Counted from the first letter of the stretch, positions 1 to 8,664 are shown. The stretch: 64,000 bases of DNA from Luteitalea sp. TBR-22 (GCF_016865485.1 NZ_AP024452.1:4424501-4488500), one strand, 5' to 3'. The notes: generated by a model not told the origin, from the sequence alone. Numbers and translations are program-made.

Positions 1-1666
1 CGAGGGTCTCGCGGTCCTGCTGGCTCAGGAGCGCCTCGCCCAGGCTGGCGCGCATCGACTGGGTGCCGCCCAGCGTCGCCGACAGCGCCTCGATCACCGA
101 CGGACGCGGCGGGTAGGTCACCAATTGCACGGCGACGTCCTTGCCGATGCCGGCGCGCTGCTGCGCGATGGCGATGGCCCGCGGCAGCCCCCCGAGTTCG
201 TCGACCAGCCCGCGCTCCCGCGCCTGCCGCCCGGTCCACACGCGGCCCTGCGCGATTGCGTCGATCTTCTCGGGCGTCGAGGAGCGGGACTCGGCGACCT
301 TCTCCACGAACTGGTCGTAGAAGGCCTGCATCTGCTCCTCGACCTTGACCCGTTCCTCGGGGGTGAACGGGCGGGCGCCCGAGTACATCTCGGCGTACTT
401 GCCCTCGCTCACCGATTCGATGTTCATCCCCAGCTTGTTGTACGTGCCGCCGACGACGAACTTGCCCGAGAAGATGCCGATCGAGCCGGTGAGCGTGCCC
501 GGTTGGGCGACGATCACGTGTCCGGGCATCGCGATGTAGTACCCCCCCGAGGCTGCCAGGTCCGACATCGAGACGACCAGCGGCTTGCGGGCCCGCAACA
601 GCATCAGCTCGCGCCAGATCACGTCGGAGGCCACCGTCGACCCGCCAGGGCTGTCGATCCGCAGGACCGCCGCCTTGATGCTGTCGTCGTTGCGCACCTC
701 GCGGATGTATTCGGTGAGCTTGTCGGAGCCGACCTCGGTCCCCGTCGCCCCCGTGCCGCCCGCCCCCGTCACGATCGTGCCCACCGCATACAGGACGGCC
801 ACCTTGGGCGCCGTCAGCGCGGCGCGCGTCGCGGGCATCACGGTGAGGTACTGCTCCAGCGGCAGTTCCTTGAAGCGATCGCCGAGGCCGCTGGTCTTGC
901 CGATCTCGTCGAAGTACGCCACGTCGTCGACAAGCCCGTGCGAGAGCGCGGCCTCGGGCAGCATCGGGCCCTCGTCGATCAGCGTGCGCACCTCGTCGAC
1001 GGTCTTCTTGCGGGCGCTGGCGACGACCCCGATCAACTGCTCGAAGGCGTCATGGTTGAGCGACTCGGTCATCTCGCGGTGCGCCGGCGTGAAGCCCTTC
1101 TCCGTGAAGGTGTTGACCGCGGTCTTGTAATCGCCGATGTGCAGCAGGTCGGGCTTGGCCCCGACCATGTCGAAGGTGCCGCGGAGGAAGACCTGGTAGC
1201 TCGCCAGGCCCGTGAGGTTGAGCTGCCCCGGCGGCACCAGGACGACGCGGGTGGCCGCCGACGCCAGCACGTACTCGCGGTCCCCCGCCGACTCGAGGAA
1301 CGCCACGAGCGGCTTGCCGGAGGAGCGGAAATCGACCAGGGCGTCGCGCAGTTCCTGCACCTTGCCCCAGAGGGCCGGGGCGTCGATCGGCCTGAGCAGC
1401 ACGCCGGTGACCCGCGGGTCGGTCTTGGCCGCGCGCAGGGCGTCGGTGATGCTCCGGACCGTCACTGGCTCGTGCATCAGCGCGTCGAACGGATTGGTCG
1501 AAATCTCGTCGAGGTCGCCCTGTATCTTCAGCACCAGGACGCCCTTGTCGGGCACCCCCGGGGGCCGGCTGAACGCGACCCAGGAGAACGCCACCAGCGC
1601 GGCCGACAGGAGCACGGCACACACCAGCAGGAAGACCACCACCCAGATGCCTCGTCGCACAGCCAC
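1..1666 (-). CDS. sppA: Signal peptide peptidase SppA (67K type), C-terminus cut by window edge
   Basis: Membrane-bound serine protease of family S49 that degrades cleaved signal peptides. About 555 codons are visible. An N-terminal membrane anchor (residues ~4-25) is followed by two tandem S49-type domains. The Lys/Ser dyad is recognisable: Lys181 in the GDYKTAV segment of the first half, and Ser373 in DLAASGGYYIA of the second half, the spacing expected for the long SppA form. I chose the GTG at 1666 because GAGGA lies just upstream; no in-frame ATG fits the anchor as well. The last residues lie beyond base 1. It is divergent from the tRNA-Leu gene. Identification is secure at family level. 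Confidence 0.93.
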   Translation of the reverse strand, partial: MAVRRGIWVVVFLLVCAVLLSAALVAFSWVAFSRPPGVPDKGVLVLKIQGDLDEISTNPFDALMHEPVTVRSITDALRAAKTDPRVTGVLLRPIDAPALWGKVQELRDALVDFRSSGKPLVAFLESAGDREYVLASAATRVVLVPPGQLNLTGLASYQVFLRGTFDMVGAKPDLLHIGDYKTAVNTFTEKGFTPAHREMTESLNHDAFEQLIGVVASARKKTVDEVRTLIDEGPMLPEAALSHGLVDDVAYFDEIGKTSGLGDRFKELPLEQYLTVMPATRAALTAPKVAVLYAVGTIVTGAGGTGATGTEVGSDKLTEYIREVRNDDSIKAAVLRIDSPGGSTVASDVIWRELMLLRARKPLVVSMSDLAASGGYYIAMPGHVIVAQPGTLTGSIGIFSGKFVVGGTYNKLGMNIESVSEGKYAEMYSGARPFTPEERVKVEEQMQAFYDQFVEKVAESRSSTPEKIDAIAQGRVWTGRQARERGLVDELGGLPRAIAIAQQRAGIGKDVAVQLVTYPPRPSVIEALSATLGGTQSMRASLGEALLSQQDRETL

Positions 1667-1762
1667 GCGTCGTTCCTCGCCGGAAAGCGGCGCCCACCAC
1701 GAAGGCGCCTGATGTCTCGGGGTCCCTGGCAAGGAGCATAGCACCCGCATTTCGCTTCCCTC

Positions 1763-1791
1763 TTCCGCTGCGACGCGAGGTGCGTTATACT
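1763..1791 (+). promoter_or_regulatory. Candidate promoter of tRNA-Leu
   Basis: A good -10 box, TATACT at 1786-1791, lies 35 nt before the mature tRNA. The hexamer 17 nt further upstream (TTCCGC, 1763-1768) is a poor -35, so the assignment rests mainly on the -10 and on position. Confidence 0.5.
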
Positions 1792-1826
1792 CCGGCGTCT
1801 GTGACCGGCCCGGTCACACGCCCCTT

Positions 1827-1913
1827 GCGGAAGTGGCGGAATTGGCAGACGCGCAGGTCTCAGGAACCTGTCGGGGCAACTCGGTGAGGGTTCAAGTCCC
1901 TCCTTCCGCACCA
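1827..1913 (+). tRNA. tRNA-Leu (anticodon CAG)
   Basis: An 87-nt class II tRNA with encoded CCA. Acceptor arms GCGGAAG (1827-1833) and CTTCCGC (1903-1909) pair fully. The anticodon arm CAGGT/ACCTG encloses the 7-nt loop CTCAGGA, giving anticodon CAG, which reads CUG. The long variable arm is typical of leucine tRNAs, and the T arm contains GGTTCAAGTCC. Confidence 0.97.
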
Positions 1914-1934
1914 ACACCACAGCAGTAGCGAGTC

Positions 1935-1958
1935 AAGGTGCCCACCGGCACCTTTTTT
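1935..1958 (+). terminator. Rho-independent terminator after tRNA-Leu
   Basis: Perfect 8-bp stem AAGGTGCC/GGCACCTT with a 4-nt loop (CACC), running directly into six T residues. It starts 22 nt after the CCA end. Confidence 0.9.
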
Positions 1959-2096
1959 CGTCTTGTTTCCTTACAGCGATTTGCAAAGGCTGACACGGCG
2001 GACGCCAGGCACGCCGTCCCCGGCGTGTTTCTGTAGGCATGTCTCTTGCGTCTAATGGGGTGTCCTGCGCCTCCGCGCCGGACAGGAGACAACCCG

Positions 2097-2354
2097 ATGC
2101 GCATGCTCCCTCAGCGCCGCCGAGTCCTCTGGAAACTCTTCCGTGCCGGTCACGCCGTGCGGTGTGACGTCTCACCGCACCCGTTCGGCATGGAACTCCG
2201 CTACCTGGTCAACAACAAGCCGGTGATGAGCCGCGTCTTCGAGGAGTGGGATGCGCTCGAGCACGCCGCTGCCGCGTGGTGCGAAGGCCTGCTGATCCGC
2301 GGCTGGCGGACTGCCAACGCCCTGGACGGCGACGCCGCCCGCGCCGCTTCCTAG
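2097..2354 (+). CDS. Small hypothetical protein (85 aa)
   Basis: I do not recognise a family. The start at 2097 is supported by AGGAG eight nt upstream; a second ATG follows two codons later. The product is basic at the N-terminus (RRRVLWKLFRAG) and then resembles a small compact domain with the motif GMELRYLVNNKPVMSRVF and a WCEGLLIRGW segment. There is no signal peptide or membrane helix. It stands alone between the tRNA terminator and the next gene, which has its own -10 box. The SD and clean frame suggest a real gene, but its function is unknown. Confidence 0.6.
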   Translation: MRMLPQRRRVLWKLFRAGHAVRCDVSPHPFGMELRYLVNNKPVMSRVFEEWDALEHAAAAWCEGLLIRGWRTANALDGDAARAAS

Positions 2355-2413
2355 ACTCCGGCGCCCCGACGCCTTCGACGCGCAGGCACGGCCGAGCTGA
2401 GTCGAAGGGCTGC

Positions 2414-2419
2414 TACACT
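2414..2419 (+). promoter_or_regulatory. -10 box TACACT, leaderless-type start
   Basis: TACACT ends exactly 6 nt before the ATG at 2426 and there is no SD sequence between them. Transcription from this box would begin at or next to the start codon. No convincing -35 is seen. Confidence 0.5.
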
Positions 2420-2425
2420 CGCCGC

Positions 2426-2830
2426 ATGAGCGTGGCAGGCGGTCCCTACGTCGCCCTGGCAGTCCTCTGCCAACGCATCGACCTGCAGCCCGACGGCACC
2501 GCCAACATCCTCGGCATCGTCGATGGCCTGGCCATCGACGACCCCACGGAACCGGGGACTCCCCCGCTCGTCCTCAACGTCCGCGCCCTCATTGCCCTCA
2601 GGGGCGGCAGTGTCCGCGGGTCCAGGATCCTCACCCTGCGGGGCTGGTTCCCGTCCGGCGCCGAGGGACTCGCCTCCGACACCGTCGTCGTCTTCTCGGA
2701 CGAACGGCCGGCCATCACCCTGAACGTGCCGCTGGAACTCGAGTTGCCCGAGATCGGCACCTACGTGTTCGACGTGCTCTGTGACGGCGAGTTGCTGACC
2801 GCCATCACCCTCGACGTCGTGCAGCGCTAG
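2426..2830 (+). CDS. Conserved hypothetical protein (134 aa), DUF6941-like
   Basis: Soluble protein of 134 aa with the opening pattern YVALAVLCQRIDLQPDG-x-ANILGIVDGL and a predicted all-beta composition throughout. It resembles the small bacterial family DUF6941, which has no known function; that assignment is from memory of the pattern, not a search. The start at 2426 is preferred over upstream in-frame codons because the homologous-looking region begins here and a -10 box lies 6 nt upstream (leaderless type). It converges on the serine hydrolase gene across a 61-nt spacer. Confidence 0.75.
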   Translation: MSVAGGPYVALAVLCQRIDLQPDGTANILGIVDGLAIDDPTEPGTPPLVLNVRALIALRGGSVRGSRILTLRGWFPSGAEGLASDTVVVFSDERPAITLNVPLELELPEIGTYVFDVLCDGELLTAITLDVVQR

Positions 2831-2856
2831 GCGCGGCCGTCCTCATCCGGCCCGTC

Positions 2857-2886
2857 CGCGTTCGGCGTTCCGCGTTCGGCGTTCAG
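2857..2886. repeat. Short tandem word repeat between convergent genes
   Basis: Two adjacent near-identical copies of a GCGTTCGGCGTTC-type word in the spacer between two convergent genes. It is one of the word-type intergenic repeats of this window. Confidence 0.6.
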
Positions 2887-2891
2887 GAATC

Positions 2892-4451
2892 CTACTGACA
2901 GGTGGCGGGCGGTTTGGGCGGATCGGCCGTGTCTGCCGAGCGCACCGACAGGAACTGCACCTTTGGCGGCACGATGGGCGCCAGCGTGATCGCGACACGC
3001 AGAGCACCCCGCTCGCACGGCATCACCCACTCGCCTCGAAGTGCGTTCTCGACAAGGAACGGTCCGTCGGCCCGACAGGCGCCATGCCTGGCAGTCAGCG
3101 CGGCGATCTCGGCTCGACGACGGTCCTTCGCGACGTCGAGGTACAGGTTGTTGGCGGCAATGCTGTCGGCCAGCCCGTCGTCCCACTTCTGGATGAGCCT
3201 GGTGACGTCGGCGCGCAGCCCGACCAGCGCCGGCAACGGAACGACGGGACGCGGCGCGAGCGCGCCCGTGCGGGCCAGCGCGTCGAGCGCGTTGTCGAAC
3301 CGGGGCGACCAGGCCGTGTAGGTGAGCGACCCCATCGCGACGAGGCCGACGCCGTACTCGGGGAGCCAGCGCATCTGCGAGCCGAAGCCCGGGAGGCCGC
3401 CCGAGTGCGCCACCACGTGTCCGAACGCGCACGTCTGCGACACGCGCAGTCCGTAGCCGTACCCGCCCGACGACAGCGACGGTCCCGCCGGCGTCGACCG
3501 GACCACCGCGGGGGCCGGGCGCCAGACCTGCTGCATCTCGCGGCGCGAGGACCGCCGGAGCGGGCCGGCCTCGGCGCCGTCGCGAGCAGGCCAGGCGTCC
3601 ATGTGCCACGCCACGTAGGCCGCCAGATCACGAAGCGAGGTCAGCATGCCGCCCATGGCCCCGAAGGCGCCATCGGGCAACGGCGGCTCTTCCTTCCAGC
3701 GCTCGTCCTCCCACCGATACCCGTGCGCGAGGCGCGCCGCGGGCACGACAGGCGCATCCAGGGTCGTGGCCGTCAGGCCGAGCGGCGCGAGGAGCCGCGT
3801 GCGCACGTAGTCGCGGTACGGCATGCCCGAGACGTTGGTGACGATGCGTCCGAGGATGGCGAAGCCGTAGTTGGAGTACTCGTACGCGAGCCCGGGCGGG
3901 GTCGAGAACGGAATGCCCTGCCGCATGAGAGCGTCCATCTGCGCGTCGGTCAGGGCGAGCTGCTGGTCGCCCCAGGGGTTGTCCTCGGGGAAGCCCGCGG
4001 CGTGTGTCAGGAGGTGGCGCACGGTGAGGCGCGGCGAGTCCGTGGTGGGATAGGCAAGCCCCTTCAGTTCGGGCACGTAGCGCTCGGCGGGATCGTCGAG
4101 CGCGAGCTTGCCCTCGTCGCGCAGCATGAGGATCGCTGCGGCCGTGAAGCTCTTGGTCATCGACGCGATGCGGAACACCGTGTCGGCGGTCACGGGCGCC
4201 TGCGTCGTGACGTCCTGCACGCCGAACGTGCCGGTGTGGACCAGTCGCCCGTCGACGATGACGCCCCAGGCCATGCCCGGCACATGGGCGGCGCGGGCGT
4301 AGTCGGTGAAGGCGCGGTCGATCTCGGGGAACGCGGGCGCGAGCGCCGCGACGCGATCCTGCGCGGCGGCCGGTGCCTGGGCCTCGGCAGGCCCGGCGAC
4401 CGCGAGTGCCACCAGGGCCGCGAGCATCGCGCGGATCACCGCGTGCGCCAT
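2892..4451 (-). CDS. Secreted serine hydrolase, beta-lactamase/esterase (class C-like) family
   Basis: Exported penicillin-binding-protein-like serine hydrolase of 519 aa. A Sec signal peptide (residues 1-24, ending AEAQA) precedes the catalytic domain. The nucleophile motif SMTK is at 97-100 (Ser97, Lys100), the second motif YSN at 192-194, and the HSGG segment of the third motif lies further on. The ~120-residue tail after the catalytic domain has no recognised fold. The ATG at 4451 is preceded by AAGGAGG. The substrate cannot be read from sequence: family members include D-aminopeptidases, esterases and PBP-like enzymes. The next gene upstream on the same strand is the asparaginase, separated by a repeat-filled gap. 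Confidence 0.88.
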   Translation of the reverse strand: MAHAVIRAMLAALVALAVAGPAEAQAPAAAQDRVAALAPAFPEIDRAFTDYARAAHVPGMAWGVIVDGRLVHTGTFGVQDVTTQAPVTADTVFRIASMTKSFTAAAILMLRDEGKLALDDPAERYVPELKGLAYPTTDSPRLTVRHLLTHAAGFPEDNPWGDQQLALTDAQMDALMRQGIPFSTPPGLAYEYSNYGFAILGRIVTNVSGMPYRDYVRTRLLAPLGLTATTLDAPVVPAARLAHGYRWEDERWKEEPPLPDGAFGAMGGMLTSLRDLAAYVAWHMDAWPARDGAEAGPLRRSSRREMQQVWRPAPAVVRSTPAGPSLSSGGYGYGLRVSQTCAFGHVVAHSGGLPGFGSQMRWLPEYGVGLVAMGSLTYTAWSPRFDNALDALARTGALAPRPVVPLPALVGLRADVTRLIQKWDDGLADSIAANNLYLDVAKDRRRAEIAALTARHGACRADGPFLVENALRGEWVMPCERGALRVAITLAPIVPPKVQFLSVRSADTADPPKPPATCQ

Positions 4452-4481
4452 CACGCCTCCTTCGAGGAGACCGGCCCGGCT

Positions 4482-4550
4482 CCCCATTCCCGACTCCCGA
4501 CTCCCGACTCCCGACTCCCGACTCCCGACTCCCGATTCCCGCTTCCCGAC
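4482..4550. repeat. 7-bp tandem repeat (GACTCCC)n spacer
   Basis: Six exact copies of GACTCCC (4492-4533) continue into the variant copies GATTCCC and GCTTCCC. The array fills almost the whole gap between two minus-strand genes. Variant words of the same family recur near 25053-25160. Confidence 0.9.
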
Positions 4551-4554
4551 CGCG

Positions 4555-5664
4555 TTACCAGTTCGGTTCCTTGCCTTCGATCAGCGACTCGGTCTTGCGG
4601 GTCTCCGGGCCGTTCTCGGTGCACACGGCGAAGCTGCTCTCGTACATCGAGACGCCGGCGAACTCGCCGTTCTTGTTGAGGATGTAGAAGTTCAGGCCGA
4701 ACTTCGGCTTGCCCTCGTGCAGCAGGCGCTTCTCGATGGTGTTGGCGCGGACGCGGCGCAGCGCCTCCATCCCGGCGTCCTTGGGCGACCTGCCGGCCCG
4801 CATCTGCTCGACGATGAGGAACGAGCACAGGCCGTACAGGTTCGCCTCACCGCGGCCGGTGGAGCCCGCCGCGCCCACTTCGCCGTCGACGTAGAGACCG
4901 GCGCCCAGGATCGGCGAGTCGCCGACGCGGCCGGGGATCTTCCAGGCCAGGCCGCTGGTGGTGGTGACGCCGCAGATCTCGCCCTTGGCGTTGATGCCGT
5001 CGCAGTTGATCGTCCCGAAGAAGTGGTCACGGTCGATCAGGCCGTCGCGCACCATCGACCAACCCGCGTCGAAGCTGGCCTGGGCGCGCTTCTCGGGGTC
5101 GAGGAAGTGCTCCGGGTCGAGGCGACGCTTCCATTCGAGCCACAGCTTCCGTGACGTATCGGTGTTGAGGTCGTCCTCGACCTGGAACCCCATCTGGCGG
5201 GCGAACTTCTGGGCGCCGGCGCCGACCAGCAGGTGGTGGTCGGTGTTCTGCAGCACCGCGTAGGCCACCTTGGAAGGCGTCCGCACGCCCTCGAGGGCCG
5301 CGACGCCGCCCGCCCGCTTCTTCGGCCCGTGCATGCAGCAGGAATCGAGTTGCACGACGCCCTCGGCGTTGGGCAGGCCGCCGTAGCCGACGCTGGTGTC
5401 CTTGGGGTCGAGTTCGACGATGTTGACGCCGGCGATGAGCGACTCGAGGACGTCGGTGCCGCCGGTCATGAGGCGGAATGCCCGCGCCACGCAACTCTCG
5501 TTGCCGTCGTGCAGGCGGGTGTGGCCGTTGGTCGAGGCGATGACCACCGGCCGCGGCCGGGACTGCAGGATGGCCGGGGCGCCGTCGGCGCGGGCGGCCA
5601 GGCCGAGGCCGGCCGCCGCTGCGCCGGACCGGACGAATTGACGTCGATTCAGGCGGGATGGCAT
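4555..5664 (-). CDS. N4-(beta-N-acetylglucosaminyl)-L-asparaginase (Ntn hydrolase), TAT-exported
   Basis: Aspartylglucosaminidase-type Ntn hydrolase (369 aa) that cleaves the GlcNAc-Asn bond of glycopeptides after self-processing into two chains. The N-terminus NRRQFVRSGAAAAGLGLAA is a twin-arginine signal. The predicted processing and nucleophilic residue is Thr218 in FFGTINCDG, followed by the family segments TTTSGLAWKIPGRVGDSPI and GAGLYVDGEVGAAGSTGRGE. The start at 5664 has a TACACT -10 box 7 nt upstream and no SD (leaderless type). Export by Tat agrees with tatA-tatC being encoded in this window. Confidence 0.92.
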   Translation of the reverse strand: MPSRLNRRQFVRSGAAAAGLGLAARADGAPAILQSRPRPVVIASTNGHTRLHDGNESCVARAFRLMTGGTDVLESLIAGVNIVELDPKDTSVGYGGLPNAEGVVQLDSCCMHGPKKRAGGVAALEGVRTPSKVAYAVLQNTDHHLLVGAGAQKFARQMGFQVEDDLNTDTSRKLWLEWKRRLDPEHFLDPEKRAQASFDAGWSMVRDGLIDRDHFFGTINCDGINAKGEICGVTTTSGLAWKIPGRVGDSPILGAGLYVDGEVGAAGSTGRGEANLYGLCSFLIVEQMRAGRSPKDAGMEALRRVRANTIEKRLLHEGKPKFGLNFYILNKNGEFAGVSMYESSFAVCTENGPETRKTESLIEGKEPNW

Positions 5665-5671
5665 GCGCCAG

Positions 5672-5677
5672 AGTGTA
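5672..5677 (-). promoter_or_regulatory. -10 box TACACT, leaderless-type start
   Basis: On the minus strand TACACT ends 7 nt before the ATG at 5664. No SD is present. Confidence 0.5.
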
Positions 5678-5819
5678 CGATAGCTGGTCTACAGGCCGGG
5701 TGCGTCCACCCCGGCCGCTCGCCCCGCGCCCCCTGCGTCCTTCCACCTGCCCCAGTCGGGCTCATGGAGTGTGTGTCGGCGCCGATGCGAGTGGTGTGCT
5801 CAAGACAAGCGAAGGAGCC

Positions 5820-7961
5820 ATGTCCGATTCCCCCGTCCTCCCCGAACGCATCGCCGGCCTGCACGACCTCGCCACGGATTTGTGGTGGGTGTGGCACCGC
5901 GACGCGCGCGAGGTGTTCCGCCGCCTCGATTACAAGGTGTGGCGGCTGACCGCCCACAACCCGGTCCGGATGCTCCGCCTCGTCGCTCCCGAGCGACTGG
6001 CCGCGGCCGCCGCCGACCCGGCGTTCCTGGCGCTGTACGACGAGGCGATGCGGCAACTGCAGTCGGCGCGGGCCGGCGAGCAGACCTGGTGGGCCGAGCG
6101 CAGTGACATGGGCCGATCGCGGCCGATCGCCTACTTCTCGGCCGAGTTCGCGCTGCACCAGTCGCTGCCCATCTACGCGGGCGGCCTCGGCGTGCTCGCC
6201 GGTGACCACTGCAAGGAAGCCTCCGACCTCGGGCTGCCGTTCGTCGGGGTGGGCTTCATGTACCCGCAGGGCTACTTCCATCAGAGCGTCACGGCCGACG
6301 GCTGGCAGGAAGAGATCTACGAGCAGATCAACTGGGAGAACGCCGCGACGCAGCCGGCCCGCGCCGCGGACGGCTCGGAACTGGTGATCGCCGTTCCCCT
6401 CGGCAACCGCACCGTGCTGGTGTCGGTGTGGCAGGTCAAGCTGGGTGGCATCTCGCTGTACCTGATGGACACCAACCTGCCCGAGAACGCGCCCTGGGAT
6501 CGGGAGCTCTCGGCCCGCCTGTACGGCGGCGACCGGGAGACGCGCGTCCAGCAGGAGATCATCCTCGGCATCGGTGGCGTCCGCATCCTTCGGGCGCTCG
6601 GGTACGAGCCGGCCGTGTGGCACCTCAACGAGGGCCACGCCGGCTTCGTCGTCCTGGAGCGGATTCGGGAGTTGCTCGAGCAGGGCCGCTCGTTCGAGGA
6701 AGCGCACGAGGAAGTGCGCAGGACGACGGTGTTCACCACCCACACGCCGGTCCCGGCGGGCCACGACGCCTTCCCGTTCCACATGGTGGAGACGCACCTG
6801 GCCGGGTGCTGGGGCGGCCTCGGCGCGCACCGCGAGGACTTCCTGGCACTGGGCCGGTACGACAACGGCAGCGGCACCCTGTTCAACATGACGGCCCTGG
6901 CGATGCGCAGCGCGGCAGGCGTCAACGCCGTCAGCCAGCTGCACGGCGAGGTGACGCGCGAGATGTGGGCGCCCCTCATCGAGGAACTGCCCAGGCAGGA
7001 CGAGCCGGTGAAGGCGGTGACCAACGGCGTCCACCTCACCAACTGGCTGTCGCTCGAACTGACCCGCACGCTCGACAAGTACCTGCCCGCCGACTGGCGC
7101 GCCCACCACGACGACCCGGCCATCTGGGAAGCCGTGCGGTCGATCCCCGACGAGGTGCTGTGGGAGACCCGCGAGAAGATGCGGTCCTACATGTACAACT
7201 TCGTGCGCGAGCGGATCCGCGAGCGCTGGGTCCGCGAGAACATCGCGCCGCCCCGCGTCCTGGCCGGCGGCACCTTCCTCGGCCAGCACGCGCTGACGAT
7301 CGGCTTTGCCCGCCGCATGACGATGTACAAGCGGCCGGACCTGATCTTCCACGACCCGGACCGCCTGGCGCGCCTGCTCAACGACCCGAAGCGGCCGGTG
7401 CAGATCGTCTTCGCCGGCAAGGCGCACCCGGCCGACGAGGGCGGCAAGCACGCCCTGCAGGGCATCTACCGGCGGGCCCTCGACCCGCGCTTCGGCGGGC
7501 GCATCGCCTTCGTCGAGGACTACGACCTGCACGTCGCGCACTACCTGGTGCAGGGCTGCGACGTGTGGCTGAACAACCCGCGCAAGCCGCTCGAGGCGAG
7601 CGGCACGAGCGGCATGAAGGCGGCGGCCAACGGCGTGCTCAACGTGAGCATCGGCGACGGCTGGTGGCCCGAGGGGTTCGCGGGCGGCAACGGCTGGCTG
7701 ATCGACCCGGGCGTCGAGCACGGCGACCCGTCGGCACAGGACGCCGCCGACGCCGACGCGCTCTACCGGTTGCTCGAGAACGAGGTGGTGCCGGCCTTCT
7801 ACGACCGCGACGACCACGACGTGCCGCACCGCTGGGTGGGCATGGTGAAGGAGTCGATCCGCACGGTGGCGCCGCAGTTCTGCACGCGCCGGATGCTGAA
7901 GGAGTACGTCGAGCGGATGTACATGCCGGCGTTCGAGCACAGCATGGGAAAAGGCAAGTAG
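5820..7961 (+). CDS. glgP: Alpha-glucan (glycogen/maltodextrin) phosphorylase, GT35
   Basis: Releases glucose-1-phosphate from alpha-1,4-glucans with a PLP cofactor. At 713 aa it belongs to the shorter GT35 type with an N-terminal DUF3417-like region (residues ~10-120, starting LHDLATDLWWVWHRDAR). The PLP-lysine motif EASGTSGMKAAANG is intact, with Lys600. Other family blocks include AYFSAEF, GGLGVLAGDH and WHLNEGHAGF. The ATG at 5820 is preceded by AAGGAG at an unusually short spacing (about 2 nt); a GTG at 5796 is an alternative start. No other glycogen gene is adjacent. It is followed by a large inverted repeat that could end transcription. Confidence 0.95.
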   Translation: MSDSPVLPERIAGLHDLATDLWWVWHRDAREVFRRLDYKVWRLTAHNPVRMLRLVAPERLAAAAADPAFLALYDEAMRQLQSARAGEQTWWAERSDMGRSRPIAYFSAEFALHQSLPIYAGGLGVLAGDHCKEASDLGLPFVGVGFMYPQGYFHQSVTADGWQEEIYEQINWENAATQPARAADGSELVIAVPLGNRTVLVSVWQVKLGGISLYLMDTNLPENAPWDRELSARLYGGDRETRVQQEIILGIGGVRILRALGYEPAVWHLNEGHAGFVVLERIRELLEQGRSFEEAHEEVRRTTVFTTHTPVPAGHDAFPFHMVETHLAGCWGGLGAHREDFLALGRYDNGSGTLFNMTALAMRSAAGVNAVSQLHGEVTREMWAPLIEELPRQDEPVKAVTNGVHLTNWLSLELTRTLDKYLPADWRAHHDDPAIWEAVRSIPDEVLWETREKMRSYMYNFVRERIRERWVRENIAPPRVLAGGTFLGQHALTIGFARRMTMYKRPDLIFHDPDRLARLLNDPKRPVQIVFAGKAHPADEGGKHALQGIYRRALDPRFGGRIAFVEDYDLHVAHYLVQGCDVWLNNPRKPLEASGTSGMKAAANGVLNVSIGDGWWPEGFAGGNGWLIDPGVEHGDPSAQDAADADALYRLLENEVVPAFYDRDDHDVPHRWVGMVKESIRTVAPQFCTRRMLKEYVERMYMPAFEHSMGKGK

Positions 7962-8165
7962 GAAGAGCAGAAGAGTAGAAGGGAAGAAGGCAGAGCGGGA
8001 AGGGCGAAGGACGGAAGCGCCGAAGTCTCCAAGGACTTCGCGCTTTCGCCGTGCCTCCCGGTTTGCTCCTTCCTGCCCTTTCCTGCCTCTTCCGCCTTCC
8101 CGCCCTGCCTTCTTACCTTCTGCTCTTCTACTCTTCTACTCTTCTTTCCTTCCCCGGGTGTCGCC
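7962..8165. repeat. Long strand-asymmetric inverted repeat (purine arm / pyrimidine arm)
   Basis: The spacer opens with ~70 nt of almost pure purine built from GAAGAG and AGAAGG words and closes with ~110 nt of the complementary pyrimidine words. At the apex is a compact hairpin with stem CGAAGTC/GACTTCG. Stretches such as AGAAGG-AAGAAGGCAG in the left arm recur as reverse complements in the right arm. It could act as a terminator or barrier after glgP, or form triplex DNA. Confidence 0.75.
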
Positions 8166-8177
8166 CTGGCGCCATGC

Positions 8178-8183
8178 GACAAT
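8178..8183 (+). promoter_or_regulatory. -10 box GACAAT, leaderless-type start
   Basis: GACAAT ends 6 nt before the ATG at 8190. The first base deviates from TANNNT, but the spacing matches the other leaderless-type starts here. Confidence 0.35.
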
Positions 8184-8189
8184 GGCCTG

Positions 8190-8648
8190 ATGCCTCGTCG
8201 TACCGCCTCGAGCGCCCGCTGCGCTCTGTGCAATGCCAAGGAGGTCTCCGAGCCGCGAGGCGAGGAGAAGTACTGCCGCGACTGCTGGGACAAGAAGATC
8301 GCCGTCGAGGAGATCGTCGCGCGCGAGTTCGCGCTCAAGCGCTACATCCGCGCCCACAGTGCCGAGAAGTACCTCATCTACCACTCGACGCTGAAGCGCC
8401 CCTGCGGGATGCTCATCGTGGTCGATGACGGCTACGACCTGTTCCTCACGCTGGTCCTCTACCCGACCTTCGGGTGGGAGGAGCCCGCGTACCACCTCGA
8501 AGGCGACCCCGAGACCCGCAGCTTCCACGAGGTGCTCGTCGACGTCGTCGTCGCGGAGGTCATCGAGCCCTGGGGCGGCGGCAAGTGGCACCTCGAGATC
8601 ATCCGCGCCACGCAGCCCGATCCCGAGGAGTGGAACGGCGAGCTGTAG
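8190..8648 (+). CDS. Conserved hypothetical protein with N-terminal zinc ribbon (152 aa)
   Basis: Residues 11-32 carry two CxxC pairs (Cys11/Cys14 and Cys29/Cys32), a treble-clef or ribbon-type zinc site. The rest is a ~110-aa alpha/beta domain rich in aromatic and acidic residues (for example FLTLVLYPTFGWEEPAYHLEG) that I cannot assign. No signal peptide or membrane helix is seen. The start has no SD and a -10-like box 6 nt upstream. The gene converges on the thioredoxin-reductase fusion with only 16 nt between stop codons. Confidence 0.72.
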   Translation: MPRRTASSARCALCNAKEVSEPRGEEKYCRDCWDKKIAVEEIVAREFALKRYIRAHSAEKYLIYHSTLKRPCGMLIVVDDGYDLFLTLVLYPTFGWEEPAYHLEGDPETRSFHEVLVDVVVAEVIEPWGGGKWHLEIIRATQPDPEEWNGEL

Positions 8649-8664
8649 GTCTCGACCTGCCAGC

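Noticed and set aside
125-1741. ~540-codon plus-strand frame opposite sppA
   Set aside because: It lacks domains, while the opposite strand gives a textbook SppA with its catalytic Lys and Ser.
4482-4550. Possible CRISPR array or direct-repeat origin
   Set aside because: Units are 7 bp, contiguous and without spacers; no cas genes or DnaA boxes are nearby.
5649-7940. ~760-codon minus-strand frame opposite glgP
   Set aside because: Shadow of the phosphorylase gene; no recognisable motif.
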